From assembly GCA_023954135.1 (NCBI GenBank), contig JAMLIN010000001.1, positions 221,852 through 266,685 on the forward strand: 44,834 nt of DNA. Direction: 5' to 3'. The position numbers and the translations under genes were made by a program. Positions 8,827-20,823 of the stretch are shown piece after piece; positions within the stretch are counted from its first letter, which is position 1, and each line of letters starts with the position of its first letter. Under the pieces are notes generated by a model, which saw nothing but the letters and a program-made list of their open reading frames with translations, searched no databases and was not told the origin of the DNA. This stretch comes from Burkholderiaceae bacterium (GTDB taxonomy: Bacteria > Pseudomonadota > Gammaproteobacteria > Burkholderiales > Burkholderiaceae_E).

Positions 8827-9210
8827 ATGATCGGGCCCACCCGCTTGCGCACCGCCAGGCTGCTCGTCGTCGCCCTGGTAGCGCTTCTCGTTGCTGCGCT
8901 GGTCGCCATCGCGGCCGGCTCTGTCTCGCTGCGCGCCGCGTCGGCGCAATCGCGGGCGCTGATGATGGCCGCCGGTGTCCTGTGTGCGCCCGGAGAAACC
9001 GGCGCACCGGCCCATCCCGCCGGCCATGGCCATCCCGGCGACTGCTGCTGCCTCATCGTCGGCCATTTCGACACCCCTCCCGCACCGGCCGCGCCGAAAC
9101 CAGCCGATCCAGCCGCGATCGCGCGCTTCGATCCCGCCGGCGCCGCTGCGCCCGGCCACCCCGCCGGCAAGGAATTCATCAAGGCACGCGGCCCCCCTTC
9201 CCTCGTCTAG
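8827..9210 (+). CDS. Small Cys/His-rich membrane protein, DUF2946-like, copper-associated
   Basis: A 127-aa protein with one N-terminal hydrophobic segment (residues about 11-40), which may be a signal anchor, then a short exported domain. It has Cys53, a CCC cluster at 73-75 inside GDCCCLIVGH, a His/Gly-rich stretch HPAGHGHPGD, and a tail ending KARGPPSLV that resembles the conserved end of DUF2946 proteins. Such proteins commonly sit near copper genes, and the next gene is a PCuAC chaperone 124 nt downstream. A metal-binding role is inference; the family assignment is tentative. Confidence 0.65.
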   Translation: MIGPTRLRTARLLVVALVALLVAALVAIAAGSVSLRAASAQSRALMMAAGVLCAPGETGAPAHPAGHGHPGDCCCLIVGHFDTPPAPAAPKPADPAAIARFDPAGAAAPGHPAGKEFIKARGPPSLV

Positions 9211-9334
9211 AGAACCTGCGAACGAACCAGCCACAGGTTCGAACCGGGCGGGAGCCGGAATTCCGCCTGCCCCGACCCATCCGTTGCACCGCCCGCCTTT
9301 TCCGGGTGGGCAAACATTTCCACACGAGGATTCC

Positions 9335-9850
9335 ATGCAGCCGAGAATCACCGCGTTCGCGCCGTCGCCGCGCGCCCTGTTTTCCGCTTTCGCCGCCCTG
9401 CTCCTGTCGCTGGCCGGTGCCGCCGCATATGCCGAAGTCACGGTCGCCGACGCCTGGGCGCGCGCGACCGTCCCCCAGCAGAAGGCGAGCGGGGCCTTCA
9501 TGACCCTGACCGCCAGCACCGACACCCGTCTGATCGGGGTCAGCTCGCCCGCCGCCGGCGTCGCCGAGATCCACGAGATGAAGATGGACGGCAACATCAT
9601 GAGGATGAACCCGATCGACGCGCTTGCCCTGCCCGCCGGCAAGGCGGTCGAGTTGCGCCCGGGCGGCTACCACCTGATGCTGATGCAGTTGCCGCAACCT
9701 CTGGAGGCCGGCACCGAGATTCCGGTGTCGCTCACCTTCGAGGATGCCGCCGGCCAGCGCACATCGCTCGACATCCAGGTGCCGGTCAAGCCGCTCACGA
9801 CCCCGGCTCACGGCAGCTCATCGGGCCACGGGCACGGACACCGCCACTGA
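9335..9850 (+). CDS. Periplasmic copper chaperone PCuAC
   Basis: PCuAC-family (DUF461) copper(I) chaperone that in other bacteria delivers copper to the CuA/CuB sites of cytochrome oxidase. The 171-aa product starts at ATG 9335 with a clear signal peptide (hydrophobic 14-30, cleavage near AYA). The canonical H-x10-M-x21-H-x-M ligand set is complete: His80, Met91, His113 and Met115. The C-terminus is His-rich (HGSSSGHGHGHRH), an extra metal-binding tail seen in part of the family. A longer frame from 8975 reads through the upstream gene in another frame and is not used. Confidence 0.92.
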   Translation: MQPRITAFAPSPRALFSAFAALLLSLAGAAAYAEVTVADAWARATVPQQKASGAFMTLTASTDTRLIGVSSPAAGVAEIHEMKMDGNIMRMNPIDALALPAGKAVELRPGGYHLMLMQLPQPLEAGTEIPVSLTFEDAAGQRTSLDIQVPVKPLTTPAHGSSSGHGHGHRH

Positions 9851-9910
9851 GCGGGTGTCCCGGCGCCTCGCGGGGAGCTCCCACAGGAGCCTTGCGGGGG
9901 CGCCGGAAAC

Positions 9911-9939
9911 CCGGGCGGCGCATCGATCCCGCCGCCCGG
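9911..9939 (-). terminator. Hairpin terminator after acyl-CoA dehydrogenase gene
   Basis: Perfect 10-bp arms CCGGGCGGCG / CGCCGCCCGG with a 9-nt loop, immediately beyond the stop of the leftward gene ending at 9943. On the minus strand the stem is followed by GTTTCC, a weak U-tract. It lies between convergent genes. Confidence 0.45.
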
Positions 9940-9942
9940 CGC

Positions 9943-11199
9943 CTACAGTCTTTCCGGCATCGTGAAATAGGCGCTGGAGCGGCCCGGGTTCTCACGCGCC
10001 CGGTCGAGCTCGATCCGGGCGACGGTGCGCAGGTGGACTTCGTCGGGCCCGTCGAGCAGGCGCAGCGCTCTGCCCCAGCGGAAGAATTCCGCGAGCGGCG
10101 TGTCGGGCGTCAGGCCCATCGCCCCGAAGAGCTGGATCGCCCGGTCCAGCACCCGGGTCTGCAGGCGGGCAGCCACCACCTTGATGCCGGCCACATCGGC
10201 GCGCGCGCCCTTGTTGCCTTCGGCGTCGATCCGCCAGGCCGCGCGCAGGACGAGCAGGCGCGCCTGGTCGATCTCCAGCCGCGACTGCGCGATCCATTGC
10301 TGGACGTTCGCATAGCCGTGCAGATAGTGGCCGAAGGCCCGTCGCTCGAGCGCCCGGTCGCACATCAGTTCGAGCGCCACCTCGCACTGCCCGATCGTGC
10401 GCATGCAGTGGTGGATGCGGCCCGGCCCGAGGCGCGCCTGCGCCATCGCGAAGCCCTGCCCCTCGCTGCCGAGCAGGTGGTCGGCCGGCACCCGCACATC
10501 GCGGAACACCAGCTCGCAGTGCCCCTCGGGCGCGACGTGGTCGAGGACCGGGATATTGCGCACCACGGACAGGCCCGGCGCGTCCATCGGCACGATGATC
10601 ATGCTGTGGCGCGAATGCTGCGGAGCATCCTCGTCGGGATCGGAAACGCCCAGCACGATCACGAAGCGGCAATCGGGATGGGCCGCGCCGGTGATGAACC
10701 ACTTGCGGCCATCGACCACGTAGTCGCCGCCGTCACGGCGGATCGTGGTGCGGATGTTGGTCGCATCCGACGAGGCGACGTCGGGTTCGCTCATCGCGAA
10801 GGCGGACCGGATCTCGCCCTCGAGCAGGGGCCGCAGCCAGCGCTGGTACTGCGCGGGGCTGGCGAAGAGCTTGAGCAACTCCATGTTGCCGGTATCCGGG
10901 GCACTGCAGTTGAAGACCTCGGCCGACCACGGCACCCGCCCCATCAGCTCCGCAAGCGGGGCGTACTCGACGTGCGAGAGGCCGATCCCCGGCTCGTCCT
11001 CGCCGAGGCTCGGCAGGAAGAAGTTCCAGAGATCCTCCGACTTGGCGTAGGCCTTGAGATCGGCGAGAAAGGCCGGCGGATAATCGCCGGCGGCAACCGC
11101 GCGGTACCAGTCCGGATTGACCGGCAGCACCCAGCGGTCGATCAGGTCGGCGACCCGGCGTTGCAGTTCGAGCGAGCGCTCGGAATGGGTGAAATCCAT
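9943..11199 (-). CDS. Acyl-CoA dehydrogenase
   Basis: FAD-dependent alpha,beta-dehydrogenation of an acyl-CoA thioester, electrons passing to ETF. The 418-aa sequence has the N-terminal helical domain, the middle-domain motifs FAMSEPDVASSDATNI and WFITGAAHPDCRF (FAD and CoA contacts), and a C-terminal helical domain with FGAMGLTPDTPLAEFFRW and RLLDGPDEVH. The last motif occupies the place where MCAD has its catalytic Glu loop and resembles ACAD10/11-type enzymes. Start ATG at 11199 follows GGGAGGG. It stands alone on its strand. Chain length preference is not readable. Confidence 0.94.
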   Translation of the reverse strand: MDFTHSERSLELQRRVADLIDRWVLPVNPDWYRAVAAGDYPPAFLADLKAYAKSEDLWNFFLPSLGEDEPGIGLSHVEYAPLAELMGRVPWSAEVFNCSAPDTGNMELLKLFASPAQYQRWLRPLLEGEIRSAFAMSEPDVASSDATNIRTTIRRDGGDYVVDGRKWFITGAAHPDCRFVIVLGVSDPDEDAPQHSRHSMIIVPMDAPGLSVVRNIPVLDHVAPEGHCELVFRDVRVPADHLLGSEGQGFAMAQARLGPGRIHHCMRTIGQCEVALELMCDRALERRAFGHYLHGYANVQQWIAQSRLEIDQARLLVLRAAWRIDAEGNKGARADVAGIKVVAARLQTRVLDRAIQLFGAMGLTPDTPLAEFFRWGRALRLLDGPDEVHLRTVARIELDRARENPGRSSAYFTMPERL

Positions 11200-11386
11200 G
11201 GACTGCCCTCCCTGGTCGATGTTCCCGTTTCGGGCGCCGGGATGGCTTGATCCAGCACAAGACGCCGGGTTTCCCCGGTCTTTCCCGCCGACCGGATCCG
11301 GATTCCGGACTCAAGAATTCCCCGGTCGGTTCGATACACGAGGTGACCCGCCCCGATGCGGGTCGACCTGGGGAAGGGGGTGTTCC

Positions 11387-11722
11387 ATGGCGGGATTCTT
11401 CGAGAGGCTCTTCGTCGAGAAGCTATTCGGCGGGCAGGCTGAGGCTGCCGACCTGACGGCGACCGTCATTCCCCGACCGCTGCGGCGACCGAACCCGCAG
11501 CGCATCGGCGCGCGCCGCTCTCTCGCGAAGATGGCCGCGAAAAACATGGCGTTCGGAACCGAAGACGGCAAATACCGCATGTTCGAAGCACGTTCCGATA
11601 CCGGAATCCGGCGCCTGCTCGGTTGCGGCCCCACCCTGAACGTCGACGGCACCCCGATGGTCGGCGATACCGGGATCGACGAACGCGGCAAGCCCTACGG
11701 CGTCACCGAGGATTTCGGCTGA
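11387..11722 (+). CDS. Hypothetical protein, 111 aa
   Basis: I do not recognise this protein. The ATG at 11387 follows a purine-rich GGGAAGGGGG. The product is soluble-looking: an N-terminal amphipathic stretch [15 protein letters not shown], a basic middle ([19 protein letters not shown]), and a glycine-rich acidic end [19 protein letters not shown]. Evidence that it is real is the plausible ribosome binding site and an otherwise empty gap between genes. Its last 20 bp overlap the 3' end of the convergent UPF0178 gene. Confidence 0.5.
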   Translation: MAGFFERLFVEKLFGGQAEAADLTATVIPRPLRRPNPQRIGARRSLAKMAAKNMAFGTEDGKYRMFEARSDTGIRRLLGCGPTLNVDGTPMVGDTGIDERGKPYGVTEDFG

Positions 11723-12161
11723 GCCAGGTGTCGAGCTGCCGGGCGAAGGCCTGGCTGTCCCGTGGACCGAGGGCCGCCGGGCCACCGGTGTCCACACCGG
11801 TCGAGCGCAGCGAGTCCATGAAGTCGCGCATCGCCAGCCGCTCGCCGATGGTCTCGTTCGAATAGACCTCGCCGCGCGGGCTGATCGCAAGCCCGCCTTT
11901 CGCGATCGCGTCGGCGGCCAGCGGAATGTCCTGGGTCACCACCAGGTCGCCGGCGCTCATCCGGGCGACGATCTCCCGGTCGGCGACATCGAAGCCGCGC
12001 CGGACCTGCAGAAAGGCGATGTGCGGGGACGGAGGAACCGCGAGCGGCTGGTTCGCCACCAGGGTGAGCGGCGTGCCGGTGCGACGACTCGCCCGGAAGA
12101 GGATGTCCTTGATGACGCCGGGACAGGCGTCGGCGTCCACCCAGATGCGTGGTCCTGTCAT
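11703..12161 (-). CDS. UPF0178 (YaiI/YqxD) family protein
   Basis: The 152-aa product has the family hallmarks: opening [20 protein letters not shown], central [37 protein letters not shown], and [23 protein letters not shown]. Conserved acidic residues resemble a PIN/NYN-like nuclease fold, but no activity is established for the family to my knowledge. Length matches the usual about 150 aa from ATG 12161; the longer open frame to 12923 runs antisense over the vWA gene and is rejected. It diverges from the vWA lipoprotein gene. Confidence 0.9.
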   Translation of the reverse strand: MTGPRIWVDADACPGVIKDILFRASRRTGTPLTLVANQPLAVPPSPHIAFLQVRRGFDVADREIVARMSAGDLVVTQDIPLAADAIAKGGLAISPRGEVYSNETIGERLAMRDFMDSLRSTGVDTGGPAALGPRDSQAFARQLDTWLSRNPR

Positions 12162-12287
12162 GGGAGAAGCGGATTTCGGCAACGGCAAGGGCCCCAGCTT
12201 ACCTTCTGTTGCAATTCGGTTCGACCCCGCTTCGACCCGGTATGCGCCGCTCGATCGTTCCATCGGAAACCACCCCCGAGGAACGAC

Positions 12288-14063
12288 ATGAAACGCACCG
12301 TGGTGTCCCTGTCCCTGATCGCGCTGCTCGCCAGCGCCTGCACCATCGAATCGCAGCACGCCCCGGACCCCGGCGCATCGACCGGAGCAGGCATCACGGG
12401 CGCCGCCACCGCGCAAGGCGCGGAGCGGTCGACGACGCTCGGCAAGCAGGCCAGCGGCGCGCGCGAGCACGCAGCGGGCGTACAGAGCTACGCCGCGCCG
12501 ATGCCCGGCATCATGCCTCCCGTCGTGCGCCACTTTCCGGCGCCGATGCCGCCGGCCGCCGACCGCGAGCGCTACCAGGCGCTCGAATCCAACCCGCTGC
12601 GGCTCGTCGCCGAAGCGCCCGTCTCGACCTTCAGCATCGACGTCGATACCGGCAGCTACAGCAATGTGCGCCGCATGCTCGTCGCCGGGCGCCTGCCGCC
12701 GAAGGATGCGGTGCGGGTCGAGGAGATGATCAACTATTTCCCCTATGCCTATGCCGGGCCACGCAAAGGCGAGCCTTTCGCGGTCCATGCCGAGATGGTC
12801 GACAGCCCGTGGCGCGAGGGTGCCCGGCTGCTGCGCATCGGGATCAAGGGCGAGGACCGGGCGCGCGAGAGCCTGCCGCCCTCGAACCTCGTGTTCCTGG
12901 TGGATGTGTCGGGCTCGATGCACAGCGCCGACAAGCTGCCGTTGCTGAAATCCTCGCTCAAGCTGCTCGCGCAGCGGCTGCGGCCGCAGGACCGGATCTC
13001 GATCGTCACCTATGCCTCGGGCACGAAGCTCGCGCTGCCCGCCACCGCCGGCGACGACAGGCTCGCCATCGTCAACGCAATCGACGCGCTACAGGCGGGC
13101 GGCAGCACCGCCGGCGCGAGCGGCATCGAGCTCGCCTACCGGACGGCGCAGCAGGCCTGGATCGCCGGCGGCATCAACCGGATCCTGCTGGCGACCGACG
13201 GCGACTTCAATGTCGGCGTGACGGACTTCGGCCAGCTCAAGGCCATGGTGGAGGAAAAGCGCAAGTCTGGCATCGCCCTGTCGACCTTGGGCTTCGGCGG
13301 CGGCAATTACAACGAGCACCTGATGGAGCAGCTCGCCGATGCCGGCGACGGCGCCTACTCCTACATCGACAGCCTCATGGAGGCGCACAAGGTGTTGGTG
13401 AACGAGGCGAGCTCGACGCTGGAGACGATCGCGCGCGACGTCAAGATCCAGGTCGAGTTCAATCCGGCGCGCGTTGCCGAGTACCGGCTGATCGGCTACG
13501 AGAACCGCATGCTCGCCCGCGAGGACTTCAACAACGACCGGGTCGATGCCGGCGACATCGGCGCCGGCCACACGGTGACCGCGCTCTACGAACTGACGCT
13601 CGCCGGCGCGCCCGGCTACATCGATCCGCCGCGCTATGACGGCAACGCGATGGCGGCAGGCGGCCAGCCGAAGCGGTCGGCACGGGACGGCACGCGGGGC
13701 GGGGCGATGGGCAGCAGCAACGCGGCCGCCGTCGCCGGCGAGTTCGCCTTCGTGAAGCTGCGCTACAAACGTCCGGGCGAGGGCGACAGCATCCTGATGA
13801 CGCGCCCGGTGACGAACGACGATGTCCGCCGCCTCGATTCGGCCGATGCCGACAGCCGCTTCGCGATCGCGGTGGCCGGCTTCGGACAGCTGCTGCGCGG
13901 CGGCCAGTACATGGGGGACTGGAACTGGCAGGCGGTGCGCAGCCTGGCGTCGGATGCGCGCGGCGAGGATACCTTCGGCTATCGCAGCGAGTTCCTGCGT
14001 CTCGTCGACCTCGCGGCTTCGCTCGAGACCCGTACGCCGCCGACGGGCAGGGCCGGCGGCTGA
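12288..14063 (+). CDS. von Willebrand factor A domain lipoprotein (YfbK-like)
   Basis: Predicted lipoprotein: signal peptide with lipobox LASAC, lipid-bearing Cys18. After a low-complexity linker comes the N-terminal vWA-associated domain ([21 protein letters not shown]), a vWA domain with an intact MIDAS start DVSGS near residue 206, and the C-terminal DUF3520-like region ending [14 protein letters not shown]. This order matches E. coli YfbK-type proteins of about 575 aa; this one is 591. ATG 12288 follows GAGG. The next gene, 93 nt downstream, is an ECF sigma factor, so the lipoprotein may be an envelope component of that regulatory unit. Function is otherwise unknown. Confidence 0.9.
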   Translation: MKRTVVSLSLIALLASACTIESQHAPDPGASTGAGITGAATAQGAERSTTLGKQASGAREHAAGVQSYAAPMPGIMPPVVRHFPAPMPPAADRERYQALESNPLRLVAEAPVSTFSIDVDTGSYSNVRRMLVAGRLPPKDAVRVEEMINYFPYAYAGPRKGEPFAVHAEMVDSPWREGARLLRIGIKGEDRARESLPPSNLVFLVDVSGSMHSADKLPLLKSSLKLLAQRLRPQDRISIVTYASGTKLALPATAGDDRLAIVNAIDALQAGGSTAGASGIELAYRTAQQAWIAGGINRILLATDGDFNVGVTDFGQLKAMVEEKRKSGIALSTLGFGGGNYNEHLMEQLADAGDGAYSYIDSLMEAHKVLVNEASSTLETIARDVKIQVEFNPARVAEYRLIGYENRMLAREDFNNDRVDAGDIGAGHTVTALYELTLAGAPGYIDPPRYDGNAMAAGGQPKRSARDGTRGGAMGSSNAAAVAGEFAFVKLRYKRPGEGDSILMTRPVTNDDVRRLDSADADSRFAIAVAGFGQLLRGGQYMGDWNWQAVRSLASDARGEDTFGYRSEFLRLVDLAASLETRTPPTGRAGG

Positions 14064-14155
14064 AGCCGGTGGATGGGCCGCTGCGTGTCGCAGCGCCGAT
14101 GCGGCAGGCCGAATCGCGCGATGATTCGGCTTTGCCGCATCGCTTTCCGACACCC

Positions 14156-14794
14156 ATGAAGACCACGGCCGAGAGCCCGCCTGCCGGGCTCGGCGAACTT
14201 CCCGATGAAGACCTGATGCTGCTGGTGGCGCGCGGCCTCGTGCAGGAGCCGGCGACGGAGCTCTTCGCCCGCCACAATCGCGCCCTCTACAACTTCCTCG
14301 CCTGGCTGTGCGAAGGCAACCTCGCCGAGGCCGAGGACCTGACCCAAAAGACCTGGCTCAAGCTCATCAGCCGCTGCGCCGACTACGAGCCGGGCGGGGC
14401 GGCGTTTCGCACCTATCTGTTCCAGATCGCCCGCAACGGCTTTCTCGATGCGCGCCGTGCCGCGGGAGAGCGCCTGCGCGAGGACGTCGACGTCGACGAA
14501 GCGCTCGAACGAAGCGGGCAGGGCGAAGGACCGGGCCGGGCATCGGACCATGGGTCGGGCAGGGAGGAAACCAGTCCCGAGGGCGCACTGCTCGCCGGCG
14601 AATCCCGAAAGCTGCTGCATGCGGCGCTCATGGCCCTGCCAGTCGCGCAGCGCGAAGTGATCGTGCTGCGCTACTTCGCGAACCTGTCGCTCGATGAAGT
14701 CGCCGGAACCGTGGGCGCCGGCATCGAGACGGTGCGCAGCCGGCTGCGCTACGGCTACAAGGCGTTGCGGACGCGACTCGGGGCCGGCGGATGA
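14156..14794 (+). CDS. ECF-type RNA polymerase sigma factor
   Basis: Sigma-70 family, group 4. Region 2 is visible as LYNFLAWLCEGNLAEAEDLTQKTWLKL plus FRTYLFQIARNGFLDARRA, and region 4 as ALPVAQREVIVLRYFANLSLDEVAGTVGAGIETVRSRLRYG, a clear helix-turn-helix. Between them is an unusually long acidic/glycine-rich linker (about 45 aa). Preferred start is ATG 14156 (MKTTAES); an ATG at 14069 would add 29 unlike residues. The stop overlaps the following gene in ATGA, which is typical for a sigma/anti-sigma pair. Confidence 0.92.
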   Translation: MKTTAESPPAGLGELPDEDLMLLVARGLVQEPATELFARHNRALYNFLAWLCEGNLAEAEDLTQKTWLKLISRCADYEPGGAAFRTYLFQIARNGFLDARRAAGERLREDVDVDEALERSGQGEGPGRASDHGSGREETSPEGALLAGESRKLLHAALMALPVAQREVIVLRYFANLSLDEVAGTVGAGIETVRSRLRYGYKALRTRLGAGG

Positions 14795-15837
14795 GCGAGC
14801 ACGGCAACAGGCGAGACAGAGGGCGCGACCCGGTCGAGGAATTCATCGCCGGGGAAGGGCCCCTGGCAGCGGCGCTACGCGAGATGCCGGCCTTCGAACC
14901 TCCCGCGGGCATGGTGGCGGACTTTCATCGCATGCTCGCGAGCCTGCCCGAGACGGCGGTGGCCTTCGAGCCCCCGGCCCGCCTCGAAGCGAACGTGCTG
15001 GCCGAGATCGCCAGGCAGCAGGCCGCCTCGTCCGCCCGGCGCGATGCGGTGCTCGGCGAACTCGCGCGCGGCGCCGACCCAGCCCAGGCGCTCGACGCGG
15101 ATCTCGCGCCGACGACACGGGCCTGGCTGCGCGAACGATCGCGGGAAGCCGTCGGCGGTGATCATCCCGCCGGAGAGCATCCGTCCATCACCCCAACCGG
15201 CACCCGAGCCCAGGGCCGTGACGGCAGGCGCGGATACCGCTGGCCGGCCGGCTGGTGGCGCTATGCCGGCGGCGGCCTCGTAGCGGTGCTCGCGCTGGGC
15301 GTCGGATTGCGGATGATGCTCGAGCCGCCGCCAGTGTCGGAGTCGGCGGGAATGCGCATCGAAGCGGAAGCGCGAAAGAGGGCCGCTGCCCCGGCACGGG
15401 CGATGGCACCACCGCCACCTGCGCAGCCCGCACCGGCGCCAGAGGCAAGGACATCCGAATCGACCACGGAAAATTCATTGATATCAAGAGAGGAAGCGCC
15501 CACTTCATCTGCGATCAAGGACAAAGCGAAGGCGGCAGGCGCCACCACCGCTACCGGCGCCATGGCCGGCATCCAGGGCAGTCACAGCGCACCCTCATGG
15601 CGATTGTCGGACGACCCCGTCACCCGGCTGGCCGGGTTGCCGGAGAACACGCGCTGGGTGCTTCTGAGCCATCCTTCAGAGCGCGCGGCAGCCGAGGAAT
15701 GGCTGCGGCGCGGGCTCGACGCGATGGCAATGGACGAGGCGAGCGCCCGGAGGCGAGACAGGTTGCGGGAATCGCTGCGGGTCGAAGCCCGCGAGCATGT
15801 CGCCGCCGGAAGCCTTCAAGTTGTCCAGGACAACTGA
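14791..15837 (+). CDS. Single-pass membrane protein, putative anti-sigma factor
   Basis: 348 aa, translationally coupled to the ECF sigma gene by ATGA. The cytoplasmic N-terminal part (residues 1 to about 150) is rich in acidic and helical segments; one transmembrane helix lies near residues 153-172 (GWWRYAGGGLVAVLALGVGL). The remainder is a proline/alanine-rich linker and a periplasmic C-terminal domain. Position and topology suggest an anti-sigma factor. However, no zinc-binding HxxxCxxC motif is present, so it is not the common ZAS type, and the role is inferred from context only. Confidence 0.7.
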   Translation: MSEHGNRRDRGRDPVEEFIAGEGPLAAALREMPAFEPPAGMVADFHRMLASLPETAVAFEPPARLEANVLAEIARQQAASSARRDAVLGELARGADPAQALDADLAPTTRAWLRERSREAVGGDHPAGEHPSITPTGTRAQGRDGRRGYRWPAGWWRYAGGGLVAVLALGVGLRMMLEPPPVSESAGMRIEAEARKRAAAPARAMAPPPPAQPAPAPEARTSESTTENSLISREEAPTSSAIKDKAKAAGATTATGAMAGIQGSHSAPSWRLSDDPVTRLAGLPENTRWVLLSHPSERAAAEEWLRRGLDAMAMDEASARRRDRLRESLRVEAREHVAAGSLQVVQDN

Positions 15838-15967
15838 CATCGGGCCGTTTACGACATGGAGAACCGCGGGATATCGCTTGTTCAGCTTGTCAGAGAACGA
15901 AACGTCGGCATACACTGACGACAAGTGGACTGGGAGTTCCCGGTCGGCGTCATGGCCTCGGTGAGTT

Positions 15968-16843
15968 TCATCGGGGCCTTTCGCTTTCTGGGGACGGAAA
16001 CAGCTTCAAACCCCAGTTCTCATAACCTTCGCCAAGATTCTCTCGTCCGCCACTGCAGAAGAACTTGCGCTTGAGTACCTCAAACGCCCGATTTTCCTGC
16101 TCCGGACGTAGAACGTGCATCCCTATCGGCCGCGCAACGAGGTCTGCCAGTTGCAGACCAGGAGAATCGACCTTCTTGTCGGCGAATTTGATGTCGAACG
16201 GCAGTCTCTTGTTCAACCGATTCGCTCCGTCACAGACACGACGGAATTCCAGCTCCAACGCGTTGTCTTCTTTCTTGCCGCGGCACTCGACTGCGACATG
16301 AGTCAGGGTGTCATCCTGATCCTTCTCCAGAAGAAGCTCGTAGAGAGTCTCGAGACAGAAGCCTAACGCCAGATGGTAAGGATTGTTTTCCGTCTCTCCC
16401 CGTTCCTGAAGTTTCGCTTTGTCAACTACGCAACTAATGAGAATGAAGTTGCTAGCCTCGATGATGTCAGTCAGTTCAGACAGAAATTGGTGTTTCTGCT
16501 GACGATTGGCGAACTTGAAGTCGCCTTTCTCCTTGCGTATCTCGTGTTCATGCAACACAACCAAGTCATGACCGAAGTGGTTGAACTTGAATTTGTGCAG
16601 GGCCGGAGCGACTTTCTCGCTGTAGTGCCTTTTGTAGAACACGCAAAACGCCAGCACGAAGACAGGATAGTTCGGGTCCAGCGTCTGCATGCCGTGGTCC
16701 CCGCTTTCGTCCACGTACACAACGAAGTTGCTATAGCGACCGGACGGCTTGACCGCACCGGTGTCGGCGGCCACAGGTTCGCCTTGCTCGACATCGAAAA
16801 GCGAAAACTGCGGCGTCCGCGGCTCGGTATCGCTGCTCTTCAA
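15968..16843 (-). CDS. DUF3800 domain protein
   Basis: The N-terminal motif FVVYVDESGDHG is the signature of DUF3800, a family with an RNase H-like appearance often found on mobile or defence loci. Further acidic residues (VAVECRGKKEDN, and LQLADLVARPIG near the C-terminus) fit a metal-dependent active site. No biochemical activity is claimed. There is no ATG start: AGGAGG lies just upstream of GTG 16846 and TTG 16843; I chose the TTG with six-base spacing, giving 291 aa. Base composition and codon use are clearly more AT-rich than flanking genes, pointing to recent transfer into the spot beside gyrB. Confidence 0.85.
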   Translation of the reverse strand: MKSSDTEPRTPQFSLFDVEQGEPVAADTGAVKPSGRYSNFVVYVDESGDHGMQTLDPNYPVFVLAFCVFYKRHYSEKVAPALHKFKFNHFGHDLVVLHEHEIRKEKGDFKFANRQQKHQFLSELTDIIEASNFILISCVVDKAKLQERGETENNPYHLALGFCLETLYELLLEKDQDDTLTHVAVECRGKKEDNALELEFRRVCDGANRLNKRLPFDIKFADKKVDSPGLQLADLVARPIGMHVLRPEQENRAFEVLKRKFFCSGGRENLGEGYENWGLKLFPSPESERPR

Positions 16844-16943
16844 CACTGGCCTCCTCAAAGTCGAACGCTTGCGCTACCGCCTACTGCGCCCGCTCTTCAA
16901 CTTGAGAACTTCAGACTCCAGGAATACTCATGCTCAGCTCGGT

Positions 16944-20559
<3,616 letters not shown>

Positions 20560-20823
20560 TTTGTTTTGAGTCCTATTGCTGCTGTTGTTTGTGGACGAGC
20601 CAAGTCTGTTGAGAACGGCCGTAGCGGCAAGTGGGGCGCGGCTTCGCGAAGCTTTCTCGCCTGTGGATATCGTGTACCGCCGGTTGGGGACGACTGGGGA
20701 TGAATCGGGTCGCGTCGCGGGCGATACGTTCCTGTCCACATTTCCGGCGGACTTGTCCGCAGGCCGATCCACCGGTCATGCGACCGGTGTCCACAGCTTG
20801 CACCCCCGGATTGTCCACAGGCT
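20560..20823. other. Candidate chromosomal replication origin (oriC)
   Basis: The gap between dnaA and dnaN contains several 9-mers close to the DnaA box TTATCCACA. One-mismatch sites are 20662-20670 (minus strand, ATATCCACA) and 20811-20819 (TTGTCCACA). Two-mismatch sites are 20590-20598 (minus), 20732-20740, 20753-20761 and 20787-20795. A relatively AT-rich stretch at about 20550-20590 next to dnaN could be the unwinding element. No perfect box was found. The region must also hold the dnaN promoter. Confidence 0.65.
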
